Shown here: piece by piece, positions 34,243 through 42,047 of the stretch
Position numbering within the stretch: position 1 is the first letter of the stretch
Layout of the letters: each line of letters opens with the position of its first letter
Assembly: GCF_016592155.1 (NCBI RefSeq)
Contig: NZ_AP024237.1
Location: 4,278,001 to 4,342,000, forward strand
Source: Mycobacterium heckeshornense
Lineage (GTDB): Bacteria > Actinomycetota > Actinomycetes > Mycobacteriales > Mycobacteriaceae
DNA length: 64,000 bases
Direction of reading: 5' to 3'
The notes under the pieces: generated by a model
Seen by the model: the letters and a program-made list of their open reading frames with translations, nothing else
What the model was told of the DNA's origin: nothing
Database searches by the model: none
Program-made: the position numbers and the translations under genes

Positions 34243-34853
34243 TGCGGTCCCGGTGGGGTCTGCTGCTCGGCCGCCACCCGCTGCACCACGGGCTGCAGCT
34301 CCTCGGCGAGCAGTTCCCGCAGGAACACGGCCGCGACCCGGTGCCGGCGGTCCAGCACCAGGGTGGAGGGGATGACCGTCGTCGGGTACTTGCCGCCGAA
34401 CGCGATCATGGTGCGCATCGCCGGGTCGTAAATCGACGGATAGGTCACGCCGCGGTCTGTGACGAAGTCCTGGGCGGCTTGCCGGTTGTTGTCGCGCACG
34501 TCGATCCCGAGAAAGCAGACGCCCTGCCTTCGGGTTGCGTCATAGACGCGCTGCAGCTGGCTGACCTCGGCACGGCACGGCCCGCACCACTGTCCCCAAA
34601 TGTTGATGACGACGACCTTGCCGGGAAAGTCGTTGAGCGACAACGTGTGTGACGGGTCCATCAGGTTCGGCCCGGTCACCGGGCCGGGCCGACCGCGGCG
34701 GTCGGGCGGGTCGTAGAAAATGTCGGTTCTGCCGCCGGGGGCGACGAATTCGAAGGTGCCGCCCTGGGCGACCGTCCCGCCATCCAGGGCACCGCTGTGG
34801 CAGCCGGCGAGCAACCCGGCCGCCACCGCCGCCGCGATCACCGTCCGCAGCAT
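34239..34853 (-). CDS. TlpA/ResA-like thioredoxin lipoprotein (Rv0526 homologue)
   Basis: Secreted thioredoxin-fold protein of 204 residues. A signal peptide (MLRTVIAAAVAAG) ends in a lipobox LLAGC, so it should be anchored outside the cytoplasmic membrane. The active site is INIWGQWCGPCRAEV, and FLGIDVRDN with the cis-proline strand TTVIPSTLVLDRR complete the fold. It would pass electrons from CcdA to apocytochrome c. Start choice is open: ATG 34853 gives a compact signal peptide, GTG 34862 and TTG 34859 overlap the phosphatase stop and would couple translation. Confidence 0.9.
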   Translation of the reverse strand: MLRTVIAAAVAAGLLAGCHSGALDGGTVAQGGTFEFVAPGGRTDIFYDPPDRRGRPGPVTGPNLMDPSHTLSLNDFPGKVVVINIWGQWCGPCRAEVSQLQRVYDATRRQGVCFLGIDVRDNNRQAAQDFVTDRGVTYPSIYDPAMRTMIAFGGKYPTTVIPSTLVLDRRHRVAAVFLRELLAEELQPVVQRVAAEQQTPPGPQ

Positions 34854-34855
34854 GC

Positions 34856-35464
34856 TCAACACCCCGCCGGCTGCCAATACTCCAGGTCGACCAGGCGGTC
34901 GCCGTCATAGACCAGGGTGGTGACCGAGGCGATCGCGCACTCCCGCCGACGCGGATCGTGCCAGAGCCGTCTGCCGGTGAGGTGCAGCCGCAGCGTCCAG
35001 ATCGGCAGTTGGTGGCTGACGCACACCGCTTCGTGGCCGACGGCGCGGGCGCGGGCCTTGTCCACCGCCGTCGTCATCCGGGTCGCGATCTGCTTGTAGG
35101 GCTCGCCCCACGACGGGGTGAACGGGTTGCGCAAATGCCACCACACCCGCGGATCCCGCCAGGCGCCATCGCCCGGCGAAATACGCTTTCCTTCAAGGAA
35201 ATTGGTCGATTCGATCAGGTCGTGGTCGGTGTCGACCGGCAAGTCGTGGCGGGCCGCGATGGGTGCCGCGGTCTCCTGGGCGCGCTCCAACGGCGAGGCG
35301 ATCACCGCGACGACGTCGTGGTCGGCCAGCGCGTCGGCGACGGCCTGCGCCTGCCGGTTGCCCGTGTCAGACAGGTGGAATTCGGCCAGCCGTCCATACA
35401 GGATGCCGCTGGGGTTGTAGACCTCGCCGTGGCGGACCAGGTGGACCTTGGTGTGTTCGGCCAT
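34856..35464 (-). CDS. histidine phosphatase family protein (Rv0525 homologue)
   Basis: Phosphoglycerate mutase-like phosphatase of 202 residues. The catalytic loop is VHLVRHGEVYNP (RHG), with the arginine in ASPLERAQETA, a glutamate in LIESTNFLEG and the second histidine in VCVSHQLPIWTLRL. The substrate is unknown. Its ATG (35462-35464) overlaps the hemL stop as TGATG, so it is translated with hemL and stands between heme synthesis and cytochrome c assembly genes. Confidence 0.92.
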   Translation of the reverse strand: MAEHTKVHLVRHGEVYNPSGILYGRLAEFHLSDTGNRQAQAVADALADHDVVAVIASPLERAQETAAPIAARHDLPVDTDHDLIESTNFLEGKRISPGDGAWRDPRVWWHLRNPFTPSWGEPYKQIATRMTTAVDKARARAVGHEAVCVSHQLPIWTLRLHLTGRRLWHDPRRRECAIASVTTLVYDGDRLVDLEYWQPAGC

Positions 35465-36795
35465 CAGGATTTGGGCTCCTCAGCGGCGCGGGCGGCGGCG
35501 TCTGCAGCGGCCGGCAGCGCCTCGGCGATCCGGTCGAATGCGGCGTCGTCAAGCGCGGACGAGACGAACCAGGTCTCGAAGGCGCTGCAGGGCGGATACA
35601 CACCGGCGTCGAGCAGAGCGTGGAAAAACGGCGGGTACCGCCAGGTCTGGCTGGCCCGCGCCGACGCGAAATCGGTCACCGGTGCGTCGGCGAAAAACAC
35701 CGACAGCATATTGCCTGCCCGCTGAACCTGATGCGGCACACCGGCGTTGGTCAACGCTTCGGATAGCAGCCCGGCCAGCCGGTCGGCGTTGGCGTCCAGC
35801 GCGGCGTACACCGCGTCGTCGGCCGCGCGCAGTGTGGCCAACCCTGCGGCCGTGGCCACCGGGTTACCGGACAGCGTGCCGGCCTGATACACCGGCCCCA
35901 GCGGCGCCAGCCGTTGCATCACGTCGGCGCGGCCGCCGAACGCCGCGGCCGGCAGCCCACCGCTCATCACCTTGCCGAACGTGAACAGGTCGGCCGGCAC
36001 CGGATCGATTCCGTACCAACCGCTTCGGCTGACCCGAAAGCCCGTCATCACCTCGTCGAGAATCAGCAGCGCACCGTGTTCGGCGGTAACGGCCCGTAGC
36101 ATGGCGTTGAAGCCCGGCGCGGGCGGCACGACACCCATGTTGCCGGGGCTGGCCTCGGTAATTACCGCGGCGATCTCGCCGCCAAACCGCGCAAAGGCCT
36201 CACGGACAGCCTCGAAGTCGTTGTACGGCAACACAATTGTGTCGGCCGCCGCGGTGCCGGTGACCCCCGGCGACGACGGCAAGCCCAGTGTCGCAACCCC
36301 GGAGCCGGCGTCGGCCAGCAACGCGTCGACGTGGCCGTGGTAGCAGCCGGCGAACTTGACGACCTTGGCGCGGCCGGTGAAGCCGCGGGCCAGGCGGACC
36401 GCGCTCATGGTGGCCTCGGTGCCGGAGTTAACCATCCGGATCTGCTCCACCGGTGCCACGCGACTGATGATTTCGCTGGCCAGTTGGGTTTCCGCGGGAG
36501 TCGGCGCGCCGAACGACAACCCGTCGGCGGCGGTTTTCTGTACCGCGTCGACCACCGCCGGGTGGGCGTGGCCCAGGATCATCGGGCCCCACGAACAGAC
36601 CAGGTCGACGTAGCGGTTGCCGTCGGCGTCGGTGAGCCAGCAGCCGCTGGCCCGGGTGATGAACCGGGGTGTGCCACCCACCGCGGTGAACGCCCGCACC
36701 GGGGAGTTCACCCCACCGGGCATGACCGCACACGCGGCGTCGAACAGCATCGCCGACCTCGCCGTTTCGGCGGCCACCCGGCCAGTACTACCCAC
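35464..36795 (-). CDS. hemL: glutamate-1-semialdehyde 2,1-aminomutase HemL
   Basis: PLP enzyme that turns glutamate-1-semialdehyde into 5-aminolevulinate, the step after HemA (which lies at 50.6 kb). It has 443 residues; Mtb HemL is 462, and the shortage is mainly a loop after SGVATLGL, where Mtb has an insertion. Motifs: [42 protein letters not shown] and the PLP lysine in [20 protein letters not shown] 36793-36795 is the start. First gene of the hemL-to-ccsA operon, in which every junction overlaps or nearly does. Confidence 0.96.
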   Translation of the reverse strand: MGSTGRVAAETARSAMLFDAACAVMPGGVNSPVRAFTAVGGTPRFITRASGCWLTDADGNRYVDLVCSWGPMILGHAHPAVVDAVQKTAADGLSFGAPTPAETQLASEIISRVAPVEQIRMVNSGTEATMSAVRLARGFTGRAKVVKFAGCYHGHVDALLADAGSGVATLGLPSSPGVTGTAAADTIVLPYNDFEAVREAFARFGGEIAAVITEASPGNMGVVPPAPGFNAMLRAVTAEHGALLILDEVMTGFRVSRSGWYGIDPVPADLFTFGKVMSGGLPAAAFGGRADVMQRLAPLGPVYQAGTLSGNPVATAAGLATLRAADDAVYAALDANADRLAGLLSEALTNAGVPHQVQRAGNMLSVFFADAPVTDFASARASQTWRYPPFFHALLDAGVYPPCSAFETWFVSSALDDAAFDRIAEALPAAADAAARAAEEPKS

Positions 36796-36830
36796 GACGA
36801 CTAGTGTCCCAGCCGCCGCGCCGGGCTCCA

Positions 36831-37039
36831 CTACGGGGTGTAATAGCCGAATGTCTCCCCGCGCGTCGACACCAGATACCTCGTGGCGCCGACCTCGACC
36901 GGGACGACGGGAATGGTTTGTGCCTTTCTGCTGCCGCGCTTGGTCACGGTCAGGGCTGCCAGCTGTTGTCGATGCCGGTGGCCACCGCGATCCGGTTGAA
37001 CACCTTGACGGTCAACGATGGCGGCTTGAGGTAGGCCAT
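36831..37039 (-). pseudogene. degraded nitroreductase-family gene remnant
   Basis: Reading the minus strand from ATG 37037-37039 gives [20 protein letters not shown] and then a stop; after a one-base deletion or two-base insertion near 36960 the family sequence resumes as [20 protein letters not shown] and [17 protein letters not shown], ending at TAG 36831. This is the N-terminal half of an F420-dependent nitroreductase-fold protein, frameshifted and cut before the W-x-R-N motif. An intact relative lies next to it in the opposite direction (37062). Confidence 0.7.
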
Positions 37040-37061
37040 GAGGTAAGAGTTTGATAGCGGC

Positions 37062-37457
37062 ATGCAACTACCGCAACGACTGGCCCGGTTCAACCGGCAC
37101 GTCACCAACCCGATTCAACGGCTGTGGGCCGGCTGGCTACCGCCCTTCGGGATCCTCGAGCACGTCGGACGGCGCTCCGGCAAGACCTACCGCACCCCGT
37201 TGAACGTGTTCAATGCCGATGTCGACGGCAAGCCGGGCGTGGCCATTTTGCTCACCTACGGCCCGGACCGCGACTGGCTGAAAAATCTCAATGCGGCGGG
37301 CGGCGGACGGATGCGGCGCAGCGCCAAGACGTTCGGCGTCACCAACCCGCGAAAGGTCAGCCGGGACGTGGCCGCCGAGCACGTCGTCGGCGTCTGGCGG
37401 CCGATTTTCGCGCGGTTGCCGTTCGAAGAAGCGGTGCTGCTCACCAAAACCGACTAA
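37062..37457 (+). CDS. Ddn-like nitroreductase-fold protein (Rv0523c homologue)
   Basis: A 131-residue split beta-barrel protein, the length of Rv0523c. LEHVGRRSGKTYRTPLNVFN is the deazaflavin-contact strand pair and LTYGPDRDWLKNLNAAGGGR replaces the usual W-V-x-N-x-x-A-x-G loop. It lacks the long N-terminal helix of Ddn, so it may bind F420, heme or fatty acid rather than act as a reductase. ATG 37062 is divergent from the remnant on the minus strand by 22 bases. The methanethiol oxidase gene starts 11 bases after its stop. Confidence 0.85.
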   Translation: MQLPQRLARFNRHVTNPIQRLWAGWLPPFGILEHVGRRSGKTYRTPLNVFNADVDGKPGVAILLTYGPDRDWLKNLNAAGGGRMRRSAKTFGVTNPRKVSRDVAAEHVVGVWRPIFARLPFEEAVLLTKTD

Positions 37458-37468
37458 CCGCAAGGTTC

Positions 37469-38878
37469 ATGGCTTCAATGGATCCGACCTTCTACCGGAG
37501 CCCGGGCGCCGCGGTCGCGGCCGCGCCCGAGCGGTTGGCGTATGTGGCGGCATTCGACCCGGCGGGCCAAAAGAACGACGCGATCGCGGTGGTGGACGCC
37601 GACCCCGACTCGTCGTCCTACGGCGGGGTGATCGGCTGGGCCGAACTTCCTTCGGCGGGCAACGAACTGCACCACTTCGGGTGGAACGCGTGTTCGAGCG
37701 CACTGTGCCACGACGGCCATGCCGGCCACCACCGACTGGAGCGCCGCTATCTCGTCGTTCCCGGCATTCGCTCGTCGCACACTTTTGTGCTCGACACCAA
37801 GCCCGACCCACTGCACCCGACGCTGACCCACACCATCGACGCCGGTGAGCTTGCGGCCAAGGCCGGCTATTCGCGCCCGCACACGGTGCATTGCGGGCCC
37901 GGCGGCATCTTCATGTCCGCGCTCGGCGGCGCCGACGGCAACGACGGGCCCGGCGGCGTCGCGCTGATAGACCACGACACGTTCGAGGTGATCGGGCCGT
38001 GGGAGGTGGACCGCGGACCGCAGTTCTTCGCCTATGACGTCTGGTGGCATCTGCGCCACGACACGCTGGTGACCTCGGAGTGGGCGACCCCGTCGATGCT
38101 CGAAAACGGGCTCAACCCCGAGGATCTGCTCGGTCGCAGGTTCGGGCATCACCTGAACTTTTGGAACATGAGCGAGCGCAAGCTCACTCAGCGCATCGAC
38201 CTGGGCGACCAGCACCAAATGGTGCTCGAACTGCGCCCGGCCCACCGCCCGGACCGGACCTGGGGTTTCGTCGGCGTGGTGATCAGCGTCGAAGACCTGT
38301 CGGCCTCGGTGTGGCTGTGGCACAAGGACGGCGAGCAGTGGGCGGTCGACAAGGTCATCACGATCCCGGCCGAGCCCGCCGACCCCGACGCGCTGCCGCC
38401 GGCATTAGCGCCGTTCGGTGCGGTGCCGCCGCTGGTCTCCGACATCGACCTCTCCGTCGACGACCGTTGGCTGTATGTATCCTGTTGGGCGACAGGTGAA
38501 CTCAAGCAATTCGACGTCAGCGACCCATTCCACCCGAAGGAGACGGCGTCGGTGCGGCTCGGCGGGATCGTGCGGCGCCAACCGCATCCGTGCGTGCCAG
38601 ACATGCCGCTGCGCGGCGGGCCGCAGATGGTGGAGATCAGCCGCGACGGCCGGCGCGTCTACGTCACCAACTCGCTCTACGCCGCGTGGGACGAGGTGTT
38701 CTATCCCGGGGGCGTCGGCGCGTGGATGGCCAAACTCGACGCCGACGTCTTTGCCGGCGGTCTGGTGCCCGACGGTCGCTTCTTCCCGCACGGCGACGAG
38801 TTTGGTGGGCTGCGGGTGCACCAGACGCGACTGCAGGGCGGTGACGCGTCCAGCGATTCCTACTGCTTCACTAGTTGA
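37469..38878 (+). CDS. mtoX: methanethiol oxidase / selenium-binding protein SBP56 family
   Basis: A 469-residue beta-propeller of the SBP56 family. Characterised bacterial members (MtoX) are copper enzymes that oxidise methanethiol to formaldehyde, H2S and H2O2. Family marks: ELHHFGWNACSSALCHD near residue 66, RPHTVHCGPGGIFMSALGG, FAYDVWWHLRHDTLVTSEW and the C-terminal GGPQMVEISRDGRRVYVTNS. Histidines that bind copper are present. Mtb does not have it at this place. It is sandwiched in one operon between a nitroreductase-fold gene and a thiol-methyltransferase-like gene (32 bases downstream), which supports work on small sulfur compounds. Confidence 0.88.
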   Translation: MASMDPTFYRSPGAAVAAAPERLAYVAAFDPAGQKNDAIAVVDADPDSSSYGGVIGWAELPSAGNELHHFGWNACSSALCHDGHAGHHRLERRYLVVPGIRSSHTFVLDTKPDPLHPTLTHTIDAGELAAKAGYSRPHTVHCGPGGIFMSALGGADGNDGPGGVALIDHDTFEVIGPWEVDRGPQFFAYDVWWHLRHDTLVTSEWATPSMLENGLNPEDLLGRRFGHHLNFWNMSERKLTQRIDLGDQHQMVLELRPAHRPDRTWGFVGVVISVEDLSASVWLWHKDGEQWAVDKVITIPAEPADPDALPPALAPFGAVPPLVSDIDLSVDDRWLYVSCWATGELKQFDVSDPFHPKETASVRLGGIVRRQPHPCVPDMPLRGGPQMVEISRDGRRVYVTNSLYAAWDEVFYPGGVGAWMAKLDADVFAGGLVPDGRFFPHGDEFGGLRVHQTRLQGGDASSDSYCFTS

Positions 38879-38910
38879 GGCTTGCAGGCGCCTGAAACCG
38901 AGGAGGCGGC

Positions 38911-39561
38911 ATGGCGGATCTGTCTCAGTTTCAACACCCGCGGTTCGCCCGCATGTACGAGCGGATGAGCGCCGAATCGGAGCGGCGGGGCACGGCTAAG
39001 TACCGGGACCGGATGCTGGCCGGCTTGACCGGCCGGGTGATCGAGATCGGCGCGGGCAACGGCATGAACTTCAGCCACTACCCCGGCAAGGTCACCGAGG
39101 TGGTGGCGGTTGAACCGGAAAGCTACCTGCGGAGCTTGGCCGAACGGGCCGCCGAGAACGCCCCGGTACGGGTGACCGTGGTCGCCGGTCATGCCACCGC
39201 GCTGCCGGTCGAGGACGACGCATTCGACGCGGCGGTGGCCTCGCTGGTGCTGTGCTCAATCTCCGATACCCATGCCGCGCTCAGCGAAATCCGTCGCGTG
39301 TTGAAACCGACCGGGCAGCTTCGCTTTTTCGAACACGTCCGGTCGAACAAGCCGTGGTTTGCCCTCCTTCAGGATGCGATAACGCCGTTGCAATCCCGCT
39401 TGGGCGGCGGGTGCCATCCCAACCGCGACACCGCCGCGGCGATTCGCGCCGCCGGCTTCGAGATCGACGAACTAGACCGCTTTTACTATGCGCCACTGCG
39501 CTTTTACCCCGCCCACGCCCATATCGTCGGCCGGGCGCGGCCTGTCCCCGCACCCCAGTGA
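38911..39561 (+). CDS. SAM-dependent methyltransferase, METTL7-like (possible thiol S-methyltransferase)
   Basis: Class I methyltransferase of 216 residues. Motif I is VIEIGAGNGMNFSHYPGKV, then VAVEPE, SLVLCSISDTHAALSEIRR, LRFFEHVRSN and GGCHPNRDTAAAIRAAGF. The NFSHYP, SLVLCS and EHVR patterns are those of METTL7/TMT1 proteins; human TMT1A/B methylate H2S and alkyl thiols. A GAGGAGG sits before ATG 38911. Its place after the methanethiol oxidase suggests a shared sulfur substrate, which is inference. An ordinary ubiquinone-type methyltransferase role cannot be excluded. Confidence 0.8.
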   Translation: MADLSQFQHPRFARMYERMSAESERRGTAKYRDRMLAGLTGRVIEIGAGNGMNFSHYPGKVTEVVAVEPESYLRSLAERAAENAPVRVTVVAGHATALPVEDDAFDAAVASLVLCSISDTHAALSEIRRVLKPTGQLRFFEHVRSNKPWFALLQDAITPLQSRLGGGCHPNRDTAAAIRAAGFEIDELDRFYYAPLRFYPAHAHIVGRARPVPAPQ

Positions 39562-39572
39562 TCGGTGCGCGT

Positions 39573-40181
39573 TCAGACCGGCACGGCGCGCAAGGCCGGG
39601 GGCAGGCTGGGTAGGAAGTGCCGGGCGGCGAATGCGCGGATCTCGTCGGCGGTCTCGAGGGGTTGTCGACTCGGCAGCAGGAGCACCATTGCCGCGTAAC
39701 GCAGAATGGTGTCGGCCAGCTCGTCGACCGCCGGTGCGCCGATCCGCTCGGCAAAGCCGTCGGGGAAGATCACCTGCAGCGCGGTGGCCATCCGCTGCAC
39801 CGCCGCACCGTAGTGCTGGCGGGCCAACTCGAGCATCAGGCCAGGTTCGTCGGCGAGCATCCGAGTCAGCACCCGATGCTGGCGGAACCGCACAATCGAC
39901 AATGTGAATGCCTCGACATAGTAATTCGATTGGGGTCTGCGGGTTTTCAGTTCCTCGGCGATGCCTGCGAACAGCGCTGCATTCTCCCGGTCGATAACGG
40001 CTGCGACCAATTCGTCACGGTTGGCGAATCGGCGGTAGATGGTGGTCCGGCTCACCCGGGCGCGGCGTGCCACATCGTCGAGGGCGACCCGCCGCAGCCC
40101 GTGCCGCTCGAACTCGACGACGGCCGCGTCGAGGATCGCTTGGGTGGCGGGATCAGCCGCGGGTGTAACCGGCACGGGCAA
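39573..40181 (-). CDS. TetR family transcriptional regulator
   Basis: About 200 residues. The N-terminal helix-turn-helix is [20 protein letters not shown], preceded by [17 protein letters not shown]; the rest is a variable ligand domain with [18 protein letters not shown]. The frame opens at TTG 40181, but GTG 40175 is an equally good start. It overlaps the end of the DUF2236 gene by 29 bases, so the two are co-transcribed and the regulator probably controls that promoter. Confidence 0.88.
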   Translation of the reverse strand: MPVPVTPAADPATQAILDAAVVEFERHGLRRVALDDVARRARVSRTTIYRRFANRDELVAAVIDRENAALFAGIAEELKTRRPQSNYYVEAFTLSIVRFRQHRVLTRMLADEPGLMLELARQHYGAAVQRMATALQVIFPDGFAERIGAPAVDELADTILRYAAMVLLLPSRQPLETADEIRAFAARHFLPSLPPALRAVPV

Positions 40182-41007
40182 ACCTGTTGTAGCGCAACCT
40201 CATCGGAAGATGGTCCCACAGCAAGTTGACCGGACGCGACCGGCACACCGCGGCGAAGCGCTGATAGCGGCGTTCCTGTCGCTCGCTCCACGGCAGGCCC
40301 AGCAACTCTCGGGCCCGTGGCGGCAGCCCGCCGGTGGTCAGGAACGCCGCGACCGGGTTGAACACGATGGCCACGACCCGCCATAGCCACGGCGGCACCG
40401 CCTTGGGGCACGGAAAGCCTTTGGTCACGTACCCGACGCCGTATTTGGCGGTCGGGTGCGCGACCACGACTCGATCGAGCATGTCGTTCCAATACCGCTC
40501 GAACTCGGCGTAGTCGGCCGGCATGGGTCGCTCGCTGACACCATAGCGGCGATACCACGTCTTGGACTCCAGGTAAATCTGCTCTTTTTCGGCACGGGTG
40601 AGCCGCTTGACGAAGGTGTCGGCGAAATAGATCACCTGCTCGACGAAGGTGGCATGGGCCCAGTAATAGGTCTCGGGATCCAGTGCGTGGTAGCGCTTCC
40701 CGTCAGGCATCTGGCCCCTGATCTCGTGGTGAAAGTCTCGCACCTGCCGGCCGGGATGGTCGTCGTCGGAGCCGTACACGGTCATAAAGATCGGGGGCAG
40801 GGAGCGTTTGACGCGGGCCGCGGTGTCGGTGAAGAACACCGAATGATCGAGCACGCCTTGGCCGAGTTCGGCGAGCATGTTCTGCAACACCGCCGGCCGC
40901 GGCCCGATCAAAAACATGCGGTTGTCGCCGAAGTAGCGCCACACCAGCGACTGCGGCCCTAAGGGCAAACCATCCAGGTCATCACCCAGCCGGGACACCT
41001 CGATCAT
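40153..41007 (-). CDS. oxygenase MpaB family protein (DUF2236)
   Basis: A 284-residue DUF2236 protein, the family of MpaB and of latex-clearing protein Lcp, helical heme b oxygenases. Visible family features are [58 protein letters not shown] with the histidine of the active-site helix, and [20 protein letters not shown]. Substrates of the many mycobacterial copies are unknown; unsaturated lipids or terpenoids are plausible. ATG 41005-41007 is preceded by an AT-rich promoter zone. First gene of a two-gene unit with TetR. Confidence 0.88.
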   Translation of the reverse strand: MIEVSRLGDDLDGLPLGPQSLVWRYFGDNRMFLIGPRPAVLQNMLAELGQGVLDHSVFFTDTAARVKRSLPPIFMTVYGSDDDHPGRQVRDFHHEIRGQMPDGKRYHALDPETYYWAHATFVEQVIYFADTFVKRLTRAEKEQIYLESKTWYRRYGVSERPMPADYAEFERYWNDMLDRVVVAHPTAKYGVGYVTKGFPCPKAVPPWLWRVVAIVFNPVAAFLTTGGLPPRARELLGLPWSERQERRYQRFAAVCRSRPVNLLWDHLPMRLRYNRFARAGYTRG

Positions 41008-41015
41008 TGGGACAG

Positions 41016-41041
41016 TGTTACATATTTTGCACTTTGTACCA
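41016..41041. promoter_or_regulatory. possible TetR operator in the DUF2236 promoter
   Basis: TGTTACAT and TTGTACCA form imperfect inverted arms (6 of 8 positions) spaced by ten AT-rich bases, just upstream of the DUF2236 ATG. The position fits autoregulation by the downstream TetR gene. Weak evidence, from pattern only. Confidence 0.3.
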
Positions 41042-41188
41042 ACCCCGGGCGTCGCCGGCACCCGTGCCCCGGCTGGCGGTCGCCTGGCGCCCAACCCCAG
41101 CGGTAGCGCTCACGCCGACGGTCACGGTGTCATAACTGACCCGGCGCGCCTTTGTGGGCAACAGTATTCGGCCCGGCATGATCACGCC

Positions 41189-42034
41189 ATGCCACAGCTG
41201 ACCCGCCGCGCCGCACTGCGTTTGGGCGCTGGAACCGCGGCGGGGGTAGCGGGGGTGTGGGCGCTTAGCGCCTTGCTGGATCCGGGCGAAGGCCGCACTG
41301 CGCCCTCACCGTTCGAGCCCGTGGCCGGCACCTCATCGCCGACGCGGCTGTCGGGCTCGTTCGTGTCGGCGGCGCGCGGCGGCATGACGACCAACTGGGT
41401 GATCGCGCTGCCACCCGGTCACACCGGGCCGCTGCGCCCGGTGATCGCCCTGCACGGCAAGGACGGCAATGCCAATACCGTGATTGACCTCGGCATCGAA
41501 GACGCCCTGGCCCAGCTCGTCAAATCGGGGCGGCCGGGCTTCGCCGTCGTCGGGGTCGACGGGGGCAATACCTACTGGCACCGGCGTGCCTCCGGTGAGG
41601 ACTCCGGGGCGATGGTGCTCGGCGAGCTGCTGCCGCTGCTGGCCAGCAAAGGGTTGGACACCTCCCGGGTGGCGTTCCTCGGCTGGTCGATGGGCGGCTA
41701 TGGGGCGCTGCTGCTGGGCGCGCGGCTGGGTCCGGCACGCACAGCTGGGATTTGCGCGGTCAGCCCGGCGTTGTGGACGTCCTACACCGCATCTACCCCG
41801 GGGGCGTTCGACAGCTACGACGACTGGGCGCGCAACAACGTGTTCGGCCTGCCCGCTTTGGCGTCGATTCCGATCCGGGTGGACTGCGGCACCAGCGACC
41901 GGTTCTGCCCGGCCACCCGGCAATTCGTTGCCCAGCTGCGGACACCGCCATCCGGTGGCTTCTCACCGGGCGGGCATGACGTATCGTTTTGGCGCCAGCA
42001 GCTGCCGGGCGAGCTGACCTGGCTCGCGTCTTAG
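41189..42034 (+). CDS. exported alpha/beta-hydrolase (esterase), Rv0519c-like
   Basis: A 281-residue hydrolase with a Tat-type signal (LTRRAALRLGAGTAAGVAGV). The fold shows VIALHGKDGNANTVIDLG, the nucleophile elbow FLGWSMGGYGALLLG, an acid in RVDCGTSDRFCPAT, and the histidine in SPGGHDVSFWRQQLP, a layout like the mycolyl-transferase/esterase D group. It is therefore likely a periplasmic esterase. Mtb Rv0519c is of comparable length and position. ATG 41189 is the start that gives a clean signal peptide. The acyltransferase gene follows 13 bases later. Confidence 0.85.
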   Translation: MPQLTRRAALRLGAGTAAGVAGVWALSALLDPGEGRTAPSPFEPVAGTSSPTRLSGSFVSAARGGMTTNWVIALPPGHTGPLRPVIALHGKDGNANTVIDLGIEDALAQLVKSGRPGFAVVGVDGGNTYWHRRASGEDSGAMVLGELLPLLASKGLDTSRVAFLGWSMGGYGALLLGARLGPARTAGICAVSPALWTSYTASTPGAFDSYDDWARNNVFGLPALASIPIRVDCGTSDRFCPATRQFVAQLRTPPSGGFSPGGHDVSFWRQQLPGELTWLAS

Positions 42035-42047
42035 CCGTAGCCGCCGC

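Noticed and set aside
40599..40942. Possible second frame in the DUF2236 gene
   Set aside because: Arg/His-rich shadow; DUF2236 motifs are all in the chosen frame.
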